Positions 1 through 7,591 are shown, counted from the stretch's first letter. The stretch: 16,447 nucleotides of DNA from an uncultured Alphaproteobacteria bacterium (GCA_934232895.1 CAKQGH010000016.1:1-16447); one strand, 5' to 3'. Translations and numbers: made by a program. The notes: generated by a model not told the origin, from the letters alone.

Positions 1-1650
1 TTGGCGGCAATTGACGCAACGAACAGCCGGTTCGGAACACAAACATCGTATCGCACAAGTGAATACGCGACGGGATTTGCGGCGAATGTGAACACCAGTA
101 TCAAGGCCGTACGCACATTGATAAAACCAAAGTATCATTTTACGGCAACAACAACATCGGACACAACCACATTCAGTTTTAGCATCAGCGCATCGGGCGC
201 GTTTTACATCAATTGGGGCGACGGTACGGCGATGCAAATTATACGGCGTGATAATGTTGATGCGGAAACCATATCGCATAATTATGCCGTTGCCGGCGAA
301 TATCATATTGGGTTTGGTGGGTATCCAACCAAATACGCATCGTGGAAAACGGCCAGCGCGCCAGATGCCGCAATACGGTTTGATGGTAATTTGAACCTGG
401 CCGGGGTTGCGGGCTCGTTGGGAAAAGTTTTCAAACCAGTGAACGGTCAGCTGCCGTGGTTCAAAGATTTGTTTGCAAATTGTACAAATTTGCGTGGTGA
501 AATTCCCGAAACACTGTTCCATGGTATACGCGGCGCCCCAGACCAGCAGATGTTTCGTGGTATTTTTACAAATTGTACGGGGTTGACCGGTGAAATACCG
601 CCGGGGTTGTTTTCGGGCATTACTGGGGGTGCGGCGGCATTATTCCAAGATGCGTTTTCGGGCTGTACGGGGCTGACGGGTTCTATTCCGGCGGATTTGT
701 TTGTCGGTATAACCAAGGTCACAACCAGAGACACCTTTAATGGTACATTCAAGGGCTGCACAGGACTGAGTGGGCAAATACCCGAAACACTTTTCTCGCG
801 TATGTCAATAACCCCCAGCAGCGCGCTGTTCGCAAACACATTTTCGGGCTGCACCGGGTTGACCGGCGAAATTCCAGAAAATTTATTTGTGGGGCTTTCT
901 GGCAAACCCGTGGGTTCAATGTTCATGGGGACATTTAATGGTTGTCGTGGTTTAACCGGGTCGATTCCAGCCAGACTGTTCGCCGGGGTCGTTGGGGCGC
1001 CAGCCGCCAGTATGTTTGCAAATACTTTTTCGGGTTGCACAGGGTTGACCGGAATTGGTGGTGCTTTGTTCGCCGGGGTGTCCGGCGCACCGGCATTTGG
1101 TATGTATAACAATACATTTAGTGGTTGTACAGGACTGACCGGTGAAATTCCCAGTGGGTTGTTTGGAAATATATCGGGGGCCCCAGCACAATATATGTTT
1201 ACCAAAACTTTTGGTGGTTGCAAAAATTTAACCGGCCAAATTCCAAAAAATTTGTTTACCGGGGTAAGCGGCCCGTATGCAATGCGCATGTATATGAGTA
1301 CATTTGAGGGTTGCAGCGGTTTAACCGGCAGTATTCCCGACAATTTATTTGGCACATTCAGCGGCGATGGACAAAATAATATGTTTTCTGGGGTGTTCAA
1401 AGGCTGTACGGGGTTGACTGGTGAAATTCCAGTGGGTGTATTGGGCGATTTGTCTGGTGCAATTGGCAGTCGTATGCTGTGTGGTGCATTTATGAATTGC
1501 AGTGGTTTAACCGGACCATCGGCCCGCACAACCGGGGGCGTATTATTATACGAAGCATTGCCAGATGCCACGGTCGAAGACATTGGTTTTATGTACCAAG
1601 GTGCGACTGGCCTGTCGGACTATGCGGATATTCCGGCGGCGTGGAAATAG
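1..1650 (+). CDS. BspA-like leucine-rich-repeat surface protein, 5' end cut by the window
   Basis: The reading frame is open from the first base, so the true start and any signal peptide probably lie outside the window; the TTG at base 1 is not a convincing start. Of the 549 residues seen, about 45-110 resemble a PKD-like or immunoglobulin-like fold (WGDGT at 72-76, then SHNY and a GEYHIGF strand). From about 154 to 505 there are twelve repeats of 30-31 residues with the core F-x-x-C-x-x-L-T-G-x-I-P-x-x-L-F. Each has one cysteine (161, 192, 222, 253, 284, 315, 346, 377, 408, 438, 469, 500). A degenerate thirteenth unit precedes the C-terminal end IPAAWK. BspA-like LRR proteins are usually exported and bind host or neighbour surfaces; that role is inferred. 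The seventh repeat has lost its IP (reads GIGGALF). A palindromic terminator follows the stop. Confidence 0.8.
   Translation: MAAIDATNSRFGTQTSYRTSEYATGFAANVNTSIKAVRTLIKPKYHFTATTTSDTTTFSFSISASGAFYINWGDGTAMQIIRRDNVDAETISHNYAVAGEYHIGFGGYPTKYASWKTASAPDAAIRFDGNLNLAGVAGSLGKVFKPVNGQLPWFKDLFANCTNLRGEIPETLFHGIRGAPDQQMFRGIFTNCTGLTGEIPPGLFSGITGGAAALFQDAFSGCTGLTGSIPADLFVGITKVTTRDTFNGTFKGCTGLSGQIPETLFSRMSITPSSALFANTFSGCTGLTGEIPENLFVGLSGKPVGSMFMGTFNGCRGLTGSIPARLFAGVVGAPAASMFANTFSGCTGLTGIGGALFAGVSGAPAFGMYNNTFSGCTGLTGEIPSGLFGNISGAPAQYMFTKTFGGCKNLTGQIPKNLFTGVSGPYAMRMYMSTFEGCSGLTGSIPDNLFGTFSGDGQNNMFSGVFKGCTGLTGEIPVGVLGDLSGAIGSRMLCGAFMNCSGLTGPSARTTGGVLLYEALPDATVEDIGFMYQGATGLSDYADIPAAWK
460..1520 (+). repeat. 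In-frame tandem repeat array of about 93 bp units inside the LRR gene
   Basis: Twelve units of 90 or 93 bp, in phase with the reading frame, each encoding a cysteine-containing LRR. The most constant DNA is around the GGCTGTACGGGGTTGACCGG-type core, which recurs with mostly third-position changes. Units 2-5, 8 and 11 are closest to consensus. Such an array can expand or contract by recombination. Confidence 0.85.
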
Positions 1651-1689
1651 GGTGTACATATTGGCGCCAGGTCGGGGTGTTGTTTTTTA

Positions 1690-1762
1690 GAGTAGAGAGC
1701 AATGAGCAGAGAGCAGAGAGCAATGAAGTGCGCCGAATGGCGCATTATCTATTATCTGTGCT
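1690..1762 (+). repeat. Purine-rich short repeat and small hairpin between LRR gene and terminator
   Basis: Between the LRR stop codon and its terminator lies a GAGAGCAATGAGCAGAGAGC-type sequence with internal direct repetition (GAGAGCAATGA occurs twice, separated by GCAGAGAGCA). It is followed by a perfect 6-bp hairpin TGCGCC-GAAT-GGCGCA (1729-1744). The 18-mer at 1710-1727 has a 17/18 match in the 3' untranslated region of grpE, on the other strand at 11669-11686. Function unknown. Confidence 0.5.
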
Positions 1763-1763
1763 C

Positions 1764-1796
1764 TAAAAAAACGCCCCGGGTGGGGCGTTTTTTATT
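1764..1796. terminator. Bidirectional intrinsic terminator between LRR gene and pgk
   Basis: A perfect 12-bp stem AAAAAACGCCCC / GGGGCGTTTTTT with loop GGGT. It has a T-run on the right and an A-run on the left, so it can stop the rightward LRR transcript and the leftward pgk operon. The pgk stop codon (1792-1794) is within it. Confidence 0.9.
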
Positions 1797-2961
1797 TCTG
1801 TTCCAGAACTGCAATTCCGGGCAGGGTGCGGCCCTCGATAAATTCCAGAAATGCGCCGCCGCCGGTTGATACGTATGTCATATCGTTCGCGCATCCGCAT
1901 GCGTCCAATGCCGCAACGGTGTCGCCGCCGCCGATTACACTGGTCAATTTCCCAGCGCGGGTTTGTTCGGCAATGGCGCGTGCCAATGCGAATGTGCCGA
2001 CCGACCATGTGGGTTGCCATTCGGCCATGCCGACGCTGCCGTTCCAAATGACGGTTGCGGATTTTTCAATCACACCGATATTGCGTGTAATTGTTTGAAC
2101 CCCGTCGTCCATTATGATGTCGGCATCGGTAATTTCATCAAATGTTTTGTCGGTGCGCGGGGCGTTTGGGGTAAATTCTGGGGCAACGCCCTTGTCCAAT
2201 GGCAACAACATATTGCAATTGTTTTCGCGTGCGTATTCTAAAATTTCCAATGCGGTGTCGCGCTGGTCGGGTTCATATAATGAATTGCCAACATTTGCGC
2301 CCAATGCAAAATTAAATGTTGTGCCCAGTGCCCCGCCAATAATTAAATTGTCTGATAATTTTGCCAGTGCCTTTAACACGCCGATTTTTGTGGAAACCTT
2401 GCTGCCGGCGACAATGGCGGTCAATGGGCGTGCCGGGTGTGTCATTACGGCGTTCAGATTTTCAATTTCTGACGCCAACAGCAAACCCGCATACGATGGC
2501 AATATTTCGGCAACGCCAACGGTGCTGGCGTGGGCGCGGTGCGATACGGCAAATGCGTCGTTCACAAATATGTCAAAACCGCGTGCCAAATCGGCGCTGA
2601 ACGTCGGGTCATTTTTTTCTTCGCCGGGGTAAAAGCGTACATTTTCCAACAATACGACATCGCCGTCGTGCATGGTTGCCATAAAATCTTTGTCCAGGCA
2701 ATCGGCAATCAATGGCACACCCATGTATTCGGCAACCGGGCGCAATGAAAATTCCATATTGCGCGTACCCTTGGGCCGGCCCAGGTGTGCACAAATTGCG
2801 ATTTTTGCACCGCCCGCGCGCAGGGCGTTTATGGTTGGCATACTCTGTTCAATGCGGAATGTGTCGGTAATTTTCCCATCAACAATTTGAACATTAAAAT
2901 CATCGCGCAGCAAAACAAATTTGCCGCGAACATCAATATTTTCAATCGTGCGCAGTTCCAT
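1792..2961 (-). CDS. pgk: Phosphoglycerate kinase
   Basis: A cytoplasmic glycolytic enzyme that transfers phosphate from 1,3-bisphosphoglycerate to ADP. The 389 residues match the usual bacterial length. Visible signatures in order: RDDFNV (19-24), AHLGRPKG (58-65), LLENVRFYPGEEKND, VNDAFAVSHRAHAST, GSKVSTKI, WNGSVG, GGGDTVAAL and STGGGAFLEFIEG, so both Rossmann lobes are complete. Several normally invariant positions differ: RxDxNVP ends in Q, the usual DIGP is DDGV, and NGPxG is NGSVG; the enzyme may still be active. The start is supported by AAGGA a few bases upstream. It overlaps rnhB by 20 bp and is the last gene of a four-gene leftward operon ending at a strong terminator. Identification is secure. 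Confidence 0.95.
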   Translation of the reverse strand: MELRTIENIDVRGKFVLLRDDFNVQIVDGKITDTFRIEQSMPTINALRAGGAKIAICAHLGRPKGTRNMEFSLRPVAEYMGVPLIADCLDKDFMATMHDGDVVLLENVRFYPGEEKNDPTFSADLARGFDIFVNDAFAVSHRAHASTVGVAEILPSYAGLLLASEIENLNAVMTHPARPLTAIVAGSKVSTKIGVLKALAKLSDNLIIGGALGTTFNFALGANVGNSLYEPDQRDTALEILEYARENNCNMLLPLDKGVAPEFTPNAPRTDKTFDEITDADIIMDDGVQTITRNIGVIEKSATVIWNGSVGMAEWQPTWSVGTFALARAIAEQTRAGKLTSVIGGGDTVAALDACGCANDMTYVSTGGGAFLEFIEGRTLPGIAVLEQK

Positions 2962-3565
2962 TTTTTATCCTTTCCTTGATTGGACCAAAACTTTTTCGAT
3001 AATGTTCGTTTATACCATATTTTTCGATTGCTTGCAAATGTTCCGGTGTTGGATAGCCCGCATTTTTATCCCAACCGTATTCTGGGTATTTCGCAGCCAG
3101 GTCGTGCATAATTTTATCACGCGTTTCTTTGGCAATAATGGATGCGGCGGCAATTGACAGCGATTTTGCATCGCCACGCACCACGGGTGCGCCGTTCAAA
3201 TCGCGCGGCACGCGGTTGCCATCAATCAAACAAAATTGTGGTGCCTGGCTCAGTTTTTTTACCGCGCGGGTCATTGCCAACATAGACGCCCATAAAATAT
3301 TTAATTCGTCTATTTCGGTGGGGCTGCATTGGCCGACGGCCCATACGGTGTTTTTTGTAATCCAATCGTATGCGACGGCGCGCGCATGTGGCGTCATTTG
3401 TTTTGAATCGCGAATGACAACCGGAATTTCAATGTCGCGGTTTGGAAATATTACCGCCGCGGCAACAACCGGACCGCACAGGGGACCACGGCCGGCCTCG
3501 TCCACACCGGCGACAAATTCAAATCCACTGTCGCATTCGTATGAAAAATCTGGTGTTGTTCGCAT
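2942..3565 (-). CDS. rnhB: Ribonuclease HII
   Basis: Removes RNA from RNA-DNA hybrids and cuts at single ribonucleotides in DNA, needing a divalent metal. The 207 residues match the family length. The start motif GVDEAGRGPLCGP gives acidic residues D22 and E23. LIDGN supplies D115, and AAASIIAKETRD (139-150) ends in the probable fourth carboxylate D150. The C-terminal GYPTPEHLQAIEKYG and HYRKSFGP are typical of RNase HII. It lies 15 bp after slt and overlaps the next gene, pgk, by 20 bp, which indicates translational coupling. In many alphaproteobacteria rnhB lies near ccrM; here slt and nrdR lie between them. Confidence 0.95.
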   Translation of the reverse strand: MRTTPDFSYECDSGFEFVAGVDEAGRGPLCGPVVAAAVIFPNRDIEIPVVIRDSKQMTPHARAVAYDWITKNTVWAVGQCSPTEIDELNILWASMLAMTRAVKKLSQAPQFCLIDGNRVPRDLNGAPVVRGDAKSLSIAAASIIAKETRDKIMHDLAAKYPEYGWDKNAGYPTPEHLQAIEKYGINEHYRKSFGPIKERIKNGTAHD

Positions 3566-3580
3566 ATTGGCCCCAGTGAA

Positions 3581-5305
3581 TTACACGCCCATACGATTTT
3601 CAATCTGGTGACGGACATATTCGTCCTGGGTATTATACAGTGGCCATACACCGTTGGCCAATTCCTCCATCGATGTCAGTGGTTGGTTCAGCCGCGCACG
3701 GTACAGCCACATATTCGACATAACGCGTTTTATATAATTGCGGGTTTCGTATGCCGGGAAAGATTCTATGTACAGCAATGGGTCGTATGTTGAAAAATTC
3801 TTTTCAAATTTTATCAGTGTGCCCATGCCCGCATTATATGCCGCCAACATTTTTATAATATTGTTGTTGATGTTCGGATGCGCCAGCAAATCGACAATGT
3901 ATTGTTGGCCCAAAAACATATTGTGTTCGGGGTTGGTCATATCAATGTCAGACATCGCCACATTGTTGCGGCGGGCAACGCGACGCGCGGTACTGGGCAT
4001 AATTTGCATCAGACCATTTGCGCCGGCATTTGATTTTGCATTTGTTTTGAAACCACTTTCCTGTTTAGTAATGGCCAACAACAACGCGCGGTCAATTGAC
4101 CAACCGCCCATGGGTTCCCAATCGGGCAGGGGATATTGCGCCGAATAAATAATATCGTCATCAATTTCCAGAATGCCGCGGTCGCGAATGACGCCCGATG
4201 CCTGAATCGACACGCGCGGCAGGCCGTACGCCGTCGCAACCGAATTTACCGCGTGCAATGTTCGGTCCGATGCGCGTGATGTTATCAGATATTTCAGATA
4301 TTGTTCCGCGCGCTCTTTCTGGTTCGTTTGAATCAACGCCAACGCCATGCGACCATATTTTGTTTCGCGCAGTGCATCAATATCGTCATCGGTGTAATCC
4401 TGTTCAAAAAATTCATACTCGGGTGTTTCGCCCAGCATAACCGCCGACAATGCGCCATAGAATGCCATTGGGTGGGTGGCCGCAATTTTCCAGTATTTTT
4501 TCGCGGCGGCGGCATCGCCATTTGCGTCCGCGGCGCGGCCGGCCCAGAAAGCGGCCTCGGTCTTGCGGGCATTGTTTATTTGACCCAGTTGTAAAATCTG
4601 GCTGAAATATTTTTCACTTTCTTTGAATTTTTCTTCCTTGAAATACAACAGCCCCATTGACCACAGGCCGTATTCAGATTTTGCGTCCGCCGCAACAAAC
4701 CCCCATTTTTTCGCCAATTCAAATTCGCCGTTTGTATAGTATATAAATGACAGACGCCCCGCCAGGCGACCATAGTCGGATTCAGTCAATTTTTTCTTGA
4801 ACGCCGGGTCCTGTAATATCAATCGGGCGGTTTTTGTGCTGCCACTGCGGATGGCGCGTTTGAATTTTTTTATGTTTGCATCTGTGGCGCCGGAATATTG
4901 CTTTGCTGTCCATGTTTCTGATTGGGCGGTTTCAATGGAATCGGTGCCACTTATCATTTTTGGGACCGATGCCTTGCGCACAGTGGTCTTTTTTATTTGT
5001 GCCAATTTTTCCATACGCACCGCGCCCGGCATATCGTAATATTTGTTCATCCAAGCGTTTATTTCCGCGCCGCGTGTGCGATATGTTTTTGATGTATACC
5101 GTTGGTATAAAACCTCGTTCATCAGCAGGTTGTCGGTCAATTGCCGTTCCAGTTTTTTTGCCGCATCAATTTTTTCATTCTGTTGCAGGACAAATATTTG
5201 TTCGTATAAACTGGCGTCATTATCCGTTAAAATCATCGGATTGTCTGCGGCCCGCACAGCGGTCGCAAATAAAATCGCTGTTAAAAATATGAATATTTTT
5301 TTCAT
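3581..5305 (-). CDS. slt: Soluble lytic murein transglycosylase (Slt70-like)
   Basis: A periplasmic enzyme that cleaves the MurNAc-GlcNAc bond of peptidoglycan to leave 1,6-anhydro-MurNAc. The 574 residues begin with a signal peptide (MKKIFIFLTAILFATAVRA, cleavage predicted after residue 19). Residues about 25-390 are alpha-helical and repetitive, as in the superhelical U and L domains. The C-terminal catalytic domain shows ITKQESGF with catalytic E416, GLMQIMPSTA (431-440), AAYNAG (488-493) and SFPAYETRNYIKRV. It starts 11 bp after the nrdR stop and ends 15 bp before rnhB, so it belongs to the same operon. Slightly shorter than the E. coli enzyme (about 620-645 residues), as is common in alphaproteobacteria. 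Confidence 0.92.
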   Translation of the reverse strand: MKKIFIFLTAILFATAVRAADNPMILTDNDASLYEQIFVLQQNEKIDAAKKLERQLTDNLLMNEVLYQRYTSKTYRTRGAEINAWMNKYYDMPGAVRMEKLAQIKKTTVRKASVPKMISGTDSIETAQSETWTAKQYSGATDANIKKFKRAIRSGSTKTARLILQDPAFKKKLTESDYGRLAGRLSFIYYTNGEFELAKKWGFVAADAKSEYGLWSMGLLYFKEEKFKESEKYFSQILQLGQINNARKTEAAFWAGRAADANGDAAAAKKYWKIAATHPMAFYGALSAVMLGETPEYEFFEQDYTDDDIDALRETKYGRMALALIQTNQKERAEQYLKYLITSRASDRTLHAVNSVATAYGLPRVSIQASGVIRDRGILEIDDDIIYSAQYPLPDWEPMGGWSIDRALLLAITKQESGFKTNAKSNAGANGLMQIMPSTARRVARRNNVAMSDIDMTNPEHNMFLGQQYIVDLLAHPNINNNIIKMLAAYNAGMGTLIKFEKNFSTYDPLLYIESFPAYETRNYIKRVMSNMWLYRARLNQPLTSMEELANGVWPLYNTQDEYVRHQIENRMGV

Positions 5306-5316
5306 GGATTTTTATA

Positions 5317-5817
5317 TCAGAACAGTGATGTTTTTGGCAAATGGCACACCACGGCGTTGTCATCGGGTTCCGGTATTTGATCAATAATTTTTTTGAAATC
5401 GGAAATGCGCGAAAACTTGCGATACACCGATACAAATCGCACGAATGCAATCGGGTCCAGGTTTAATAATGAATCCGCAACCATTTGGCCAACCATTACG
5501 CTGGTCACCGTATCATCGGCGGTTTCTGTTTCCAGACGGCGGTGTATAGATGTGACCAATTTTTCAATTTGTTCGTCGCCAACCTCGCGATTGCGGCATG
5601 CCAATTTTATGCTGCGACGCAGTTTTTCGCGGTCAAAAGCCTCCAGCTTGCCACTGTTTTTACGCACCATCAGATCGCGCATTTGCACGCGTTCAACGGT
5701 TGTAAATTTCGCACCGCATTGGTTGCACACGCGACGGCGCCGAATAATTGCATCTTCGGTGTCGGGGCGGGAATCAGTCACGCGGCTGTCGGTTGAATTA
5801 CAATATGGACATCTCAT
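5317..5817 (-). CDS. nrdR: Transcriptional repressor NrdR
   Basis: Represses ribonucleotide reductase genes in response to ATP/dATP. The 166 residues have the family layout: an N-terminal zinc ribbon with C3, C6, C31 and C34 and the basic RRRRVC stretch, then an ATP-cone from about 49 to 139 (VRKNSGKLEAFDREKL near its start). The C-terminal tail is about 15 residues longer than the shortest family members. It is the first gene of the leftward operon nrdR-slt-rnhB-pgk. No Shine-Dalgarno sequence precedes the ATG, while a promoter-like -10 ends 7 bases before it, so the message may be leaderless. No ribonucleotide reductase gene is in the window. Confidence 0.95.
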   Translation of the reverse strand: MRCPYCNSTDSRVTDSRPDTEDAIIRRRRVCNQCGAKFTTVERVQMRDLMVRKNSGKLEAFDREKLRRSIKLACRNREVGDEQIEKLVTSIHRRLETETADDTVTSVMVGQMVADSLLNLDPIAFVRFVSVYRKFSRISDFKKIIDQIPEPDDNAVVCHLPKTSLF

Positions 5818-5824
5818 GCCGTAC

Positions 5825-5853
5825 AGAATAGCAATCTATTCGCGCCCCCGCAA
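5825..5853 (-). promoter_or_regulatory. Predicted nrdR operon promoter
   Basis: On the minus strand, TTGCGG (5853-5848), a 17-bp spacer, then TATTCT (5830-5825) preceded by TGC, which makes an extended -10. The -10 ends 7 bases before the nrdR ATG, which would put the transcription start at or next to the start codon. Confidence 0.5.
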
Positions 5854-5960
5854 GCATAATTTGCATTTTTTCGTGCGAATAAAAAATGCTGTTTTCATAA
5901 AAATCAAGTCTTTTATTTATGTGAATATGCTTGCGTACAGATTTTTTATGACCCGATTTG

Positions 5961-5969
5961 TGATAAAAT
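5961..5969 (+). promoter_or_regulatory. Predicted ccrM promoter (extended -10)
   Basis: TGATAAAAT fits the extended -10 consensus TGnTAtaaT, 18 bases before the ccrM ATG. No good -35 lies at the expected distance (only a T-run). No CtrA-type TTAA-N7-TTAA box was found in 5818-5987, although CtrA drives ccrM in Caulobacter. Confidence 0.45.
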
Positions 5970-5987
5970 GATGAACAGGGCAGAGAG

Positions 5988-7088
5988 ATGGAAAAATACC
6001 TGAACCAAATTTTATCTGGCGATTGTATCGAGGTTATGCGTGGCATTCCAGACGCGTCGGTTGATGCCATCTTTGCCGACAGTCCATATAATTTACAATT
6101 GGGCGCCAAAACCTTGTATCGGCCCGAGGATCAAACCGCCGCGCGCGCTGTGCGTGACGCGTGGGACGCATTTGACAGCCCCGCCGAATACGATGAATTT
6201 ACCCGCGCATGGATGCGTGAATGTAAACGCATATTGAAGCCTGACGGCGCAATGTGGGTCATTGGCAGTTATCATAATATTTTCCGCGTTGGCGCAATTT
6301 TGCAGGACATGGGTTTCTGGATTCTGAATGATATTGTGTGGGTAAAAACGAATCCTATGCCGAATTTCCGTGGCACGCGTTTTACCAACGCGCACGAAAC
6401 ACTGATTTGGGCAACCCCGCGCAAGACCGGCAAATATACATTTAATTACGAAACAATGAAAAAATTAAACGGCGGCAAACAAATGCGGTCGGATTGGAAT
6501 ATCAACATTTGTCTGGGCGAGGAACGTATCAAGGGTGCCGATGGCAAAAGTTTGCATAACACGCAAAAACCAATGGATTTGCTGCGTCGGGTAATTTTGG
6601 CGTCGACCAAACCGGGCGATATTATCCTGGACCCATTCGTGGGCAGTGGCACCACCGCGGCGGCGGCGCGCGAATTGGGGCGCAATTTTATCGGAATTGA
6701 TCGTGACGAAAACTATGTGGCCGCGGCGCGTGCGCGCGTGCAAAATATAACGCCAATTGATTTGTCAAACATAGAGGTCACCGCCCCCAAGCGGGACGAG
6801 GTTCGTGTTGCGTTTCGCGAATTGCTGGATGCGGGGTTGTTGTATGTCGGTCAAACTTTGGTCAGCCTGCGAGGCGAGCGTGTAATGATTACGCGTGATG
6901 CACAGTTGGCGCATACCCTGCATGGCAAGGCATCAATCCATGTTATGGCGGCACGCCTGCAACACAGTGTCAGTTTCAATGGTTGGGATTATTGGTCGGC
7001 GGAAAAGCGCGACGGAACATTGGTGCCAATTGACGAATTGCGCAAATATGTGCGCGACATCAAACGCGGTATTAAAAAGGCCGCATAG
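5988..7088 (+). CDS. ccrM: CcrM-type DNA adenine-N6 methyltransferase (GANTC)
   Basis: A beta-class N6-adenine methyltransferase, expected to methylate GANTC after replication as a cell-cycle mark in alphaproteobacteria. The 366 residues align along their whole length with remembered CcrM sequences. Shared blocks include GDCIEVM (11-17), VIGSYHNIFRVG (91-102), WILNDIVWVKTNPMPNFRGT, NAHETLIWA, QMRSDW, GEERIKGADG, TQKP, and the SAM-binding DPFVGSGTT (215-223). The C-terminal 95 residues, with DAGLLYVGQTL and NGWDYW, match the CcrM-specific DNA-recognition extension, so this is CcrM and not a generic restriction enzyme. The catalytic motif is DSPY (31-34), not the usual DPPY. Translation initiation is weak (GGCAGAGAG upstream). 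It is transcribed divergently from nrdR and ends 11 bp from a convergent small gene. Confidence 0.95.
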   Translation: MEKYLNQILSGDCIEVMRGIPDASVDAIFADSPYNLQLGAKTLYRPEDQTAARAVRDAWDAFDSPAEYDEFTRAWMRECKRILKPDGAMWVIGSYHNIFRVGAILQDMGFWILNDIVWVKTNPMPNFRGTRFTNAHETLIWATPRKTGKYTFNYETMKKLNGGKQMRSDWNINICLGEERIKGADGKSLHNTQKPMDLLRRVILASTKPGDIILDPFVGSGTTAAAARELGRNFIGIDRDENYVAAARARVQNITPIDLSNIEVTAPKRDEVRVAFRELLDAGLLYVGQTLVSLRGERVMITRDAQLAHTLHGKASIHVMAARLQHSVSFNGWDYWSAEKRDGTLVPIDELRKYVRDIKRGIKKAA

Positions 7089-7099
7089 CCATTTTCAAA

Positions 7100-7426
7100 T
7101 TACCGTGACATCGACATTTCGCGGTATGCCAATTCCTCGGCAACAGCAATTTGGATTGCGTCGGCGTTTTCGGCGCTGCGTGCCAAGATATATTCGTGGT
7201 CCGCGTACAGTTTGCGACGACGTTCCAGTAATTTTTGATGTTCGAATTGGTATTTCACGATTTGTGCCGCAAAATTTATTGGTTGCGCATTGTGTGTGAT
7301 TGCCCAATCTTGGATGCGGAATATTTCGTTCATACGCCCGTCAATCCATTGCAATTGTTTGTTGATTGCACTGATTTCGCGTTCCATGCGGTCGCGTTCC
7401 AAATTATAAAATCCGTATGTGTACAT
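7100..7426 (-). CDS. Hypothetical helical (coiled-coil) protein, 108 residues
   Basis: Family not recognised. The ATG at 7426 is preferred over one 28 codons upstream because AAGG lies 8 bases before it and the upstream extension has a different character. The product is highly charged, with no signal peptide or membrane segment. LERDRMEREISAINKQLQWI followed by KLLERRRKL suggests two long amphipathic helices, probably a coiled-coil hairpin, and the C-terminus is IAVAEELAYREMSMSR. Base composition is like the housekeeping neighbours, so it does not look recently acquired. It converges on ccrM with an 11-bp gap and no clear terminator between them, so the transcripts may overlap. It lies divergent from clpP. 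Confidence 0.7.
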   Translation of the reverse strand: MYTYGFYNLERDRMEREISAINKQLQWIDGRMNEIFRIQDWAITHNAQPINFAAQIVKYQFEHQKLLERRRKLYADHEYILARSAENADAIQIAVAEELAYREMSMSR

Positions 7427-7557
7427 TTTATCTACCTTGTTTTTTCTGACTAGTAATATAGCACTAAAAATGATTTTGTCAATTGTTATTGTGGGTTGTA
7501 TTTTTCGCATATTTTCCTATATATGTACCAGTATAAATTCGCGAATCGGATTTTTTA

Positions 7558-7566
7558 TGGTATAAT
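7558..7566 (+). promoter_or_regulatory. Predicted clpP-clpX promoter (extended -10)
   Basis: TGGTATAAT is a perfect extended -10. The element 17 bp upstream (TTCGCG, 7538-7543) is a weak -35. The predicted start of transcription is near 7573, followed by AAAAGGA and the clpP ATG at 7592. A GANTC site (GAATC, 7543-7547) lies at the -35/spacer edge and could be methylated by CcrM. Confidence 0.65.
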
Positions 7567-7591
7567 TCAGTGGAAATAAAAGGATAGTTTA

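Noticed and set aside
460..1520. Tandem repeats considered as a CRISPR array
   Set aside because: The repeats are contiguous, in frame, diverged at third positions and encode LRR units; there are no unique spacers or cas genes.
447..1583. Long minus-strand open frame (378 codons) opposite the LRR gene
   Set aside because: It is a periodic shadow of the 93-bp repeat array, giving a repeating Pro-Val-Gln-Pro pattern with no plausible start signal; the plus-strand frame has a recognisable domain and repeats.
3129..3611. Plus-strand open frame of 160 codons over rnhB
   Set aside because: It is antisense to a complete RNase HII and lacks a ribosome-binding site.
5818..5987. Search for a CtrA box or NrdR box in the ccrM-nrdR divergent region
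   Set aside because: No TTAA-N7-TTAA or paired NrdR-type boxes were seen.
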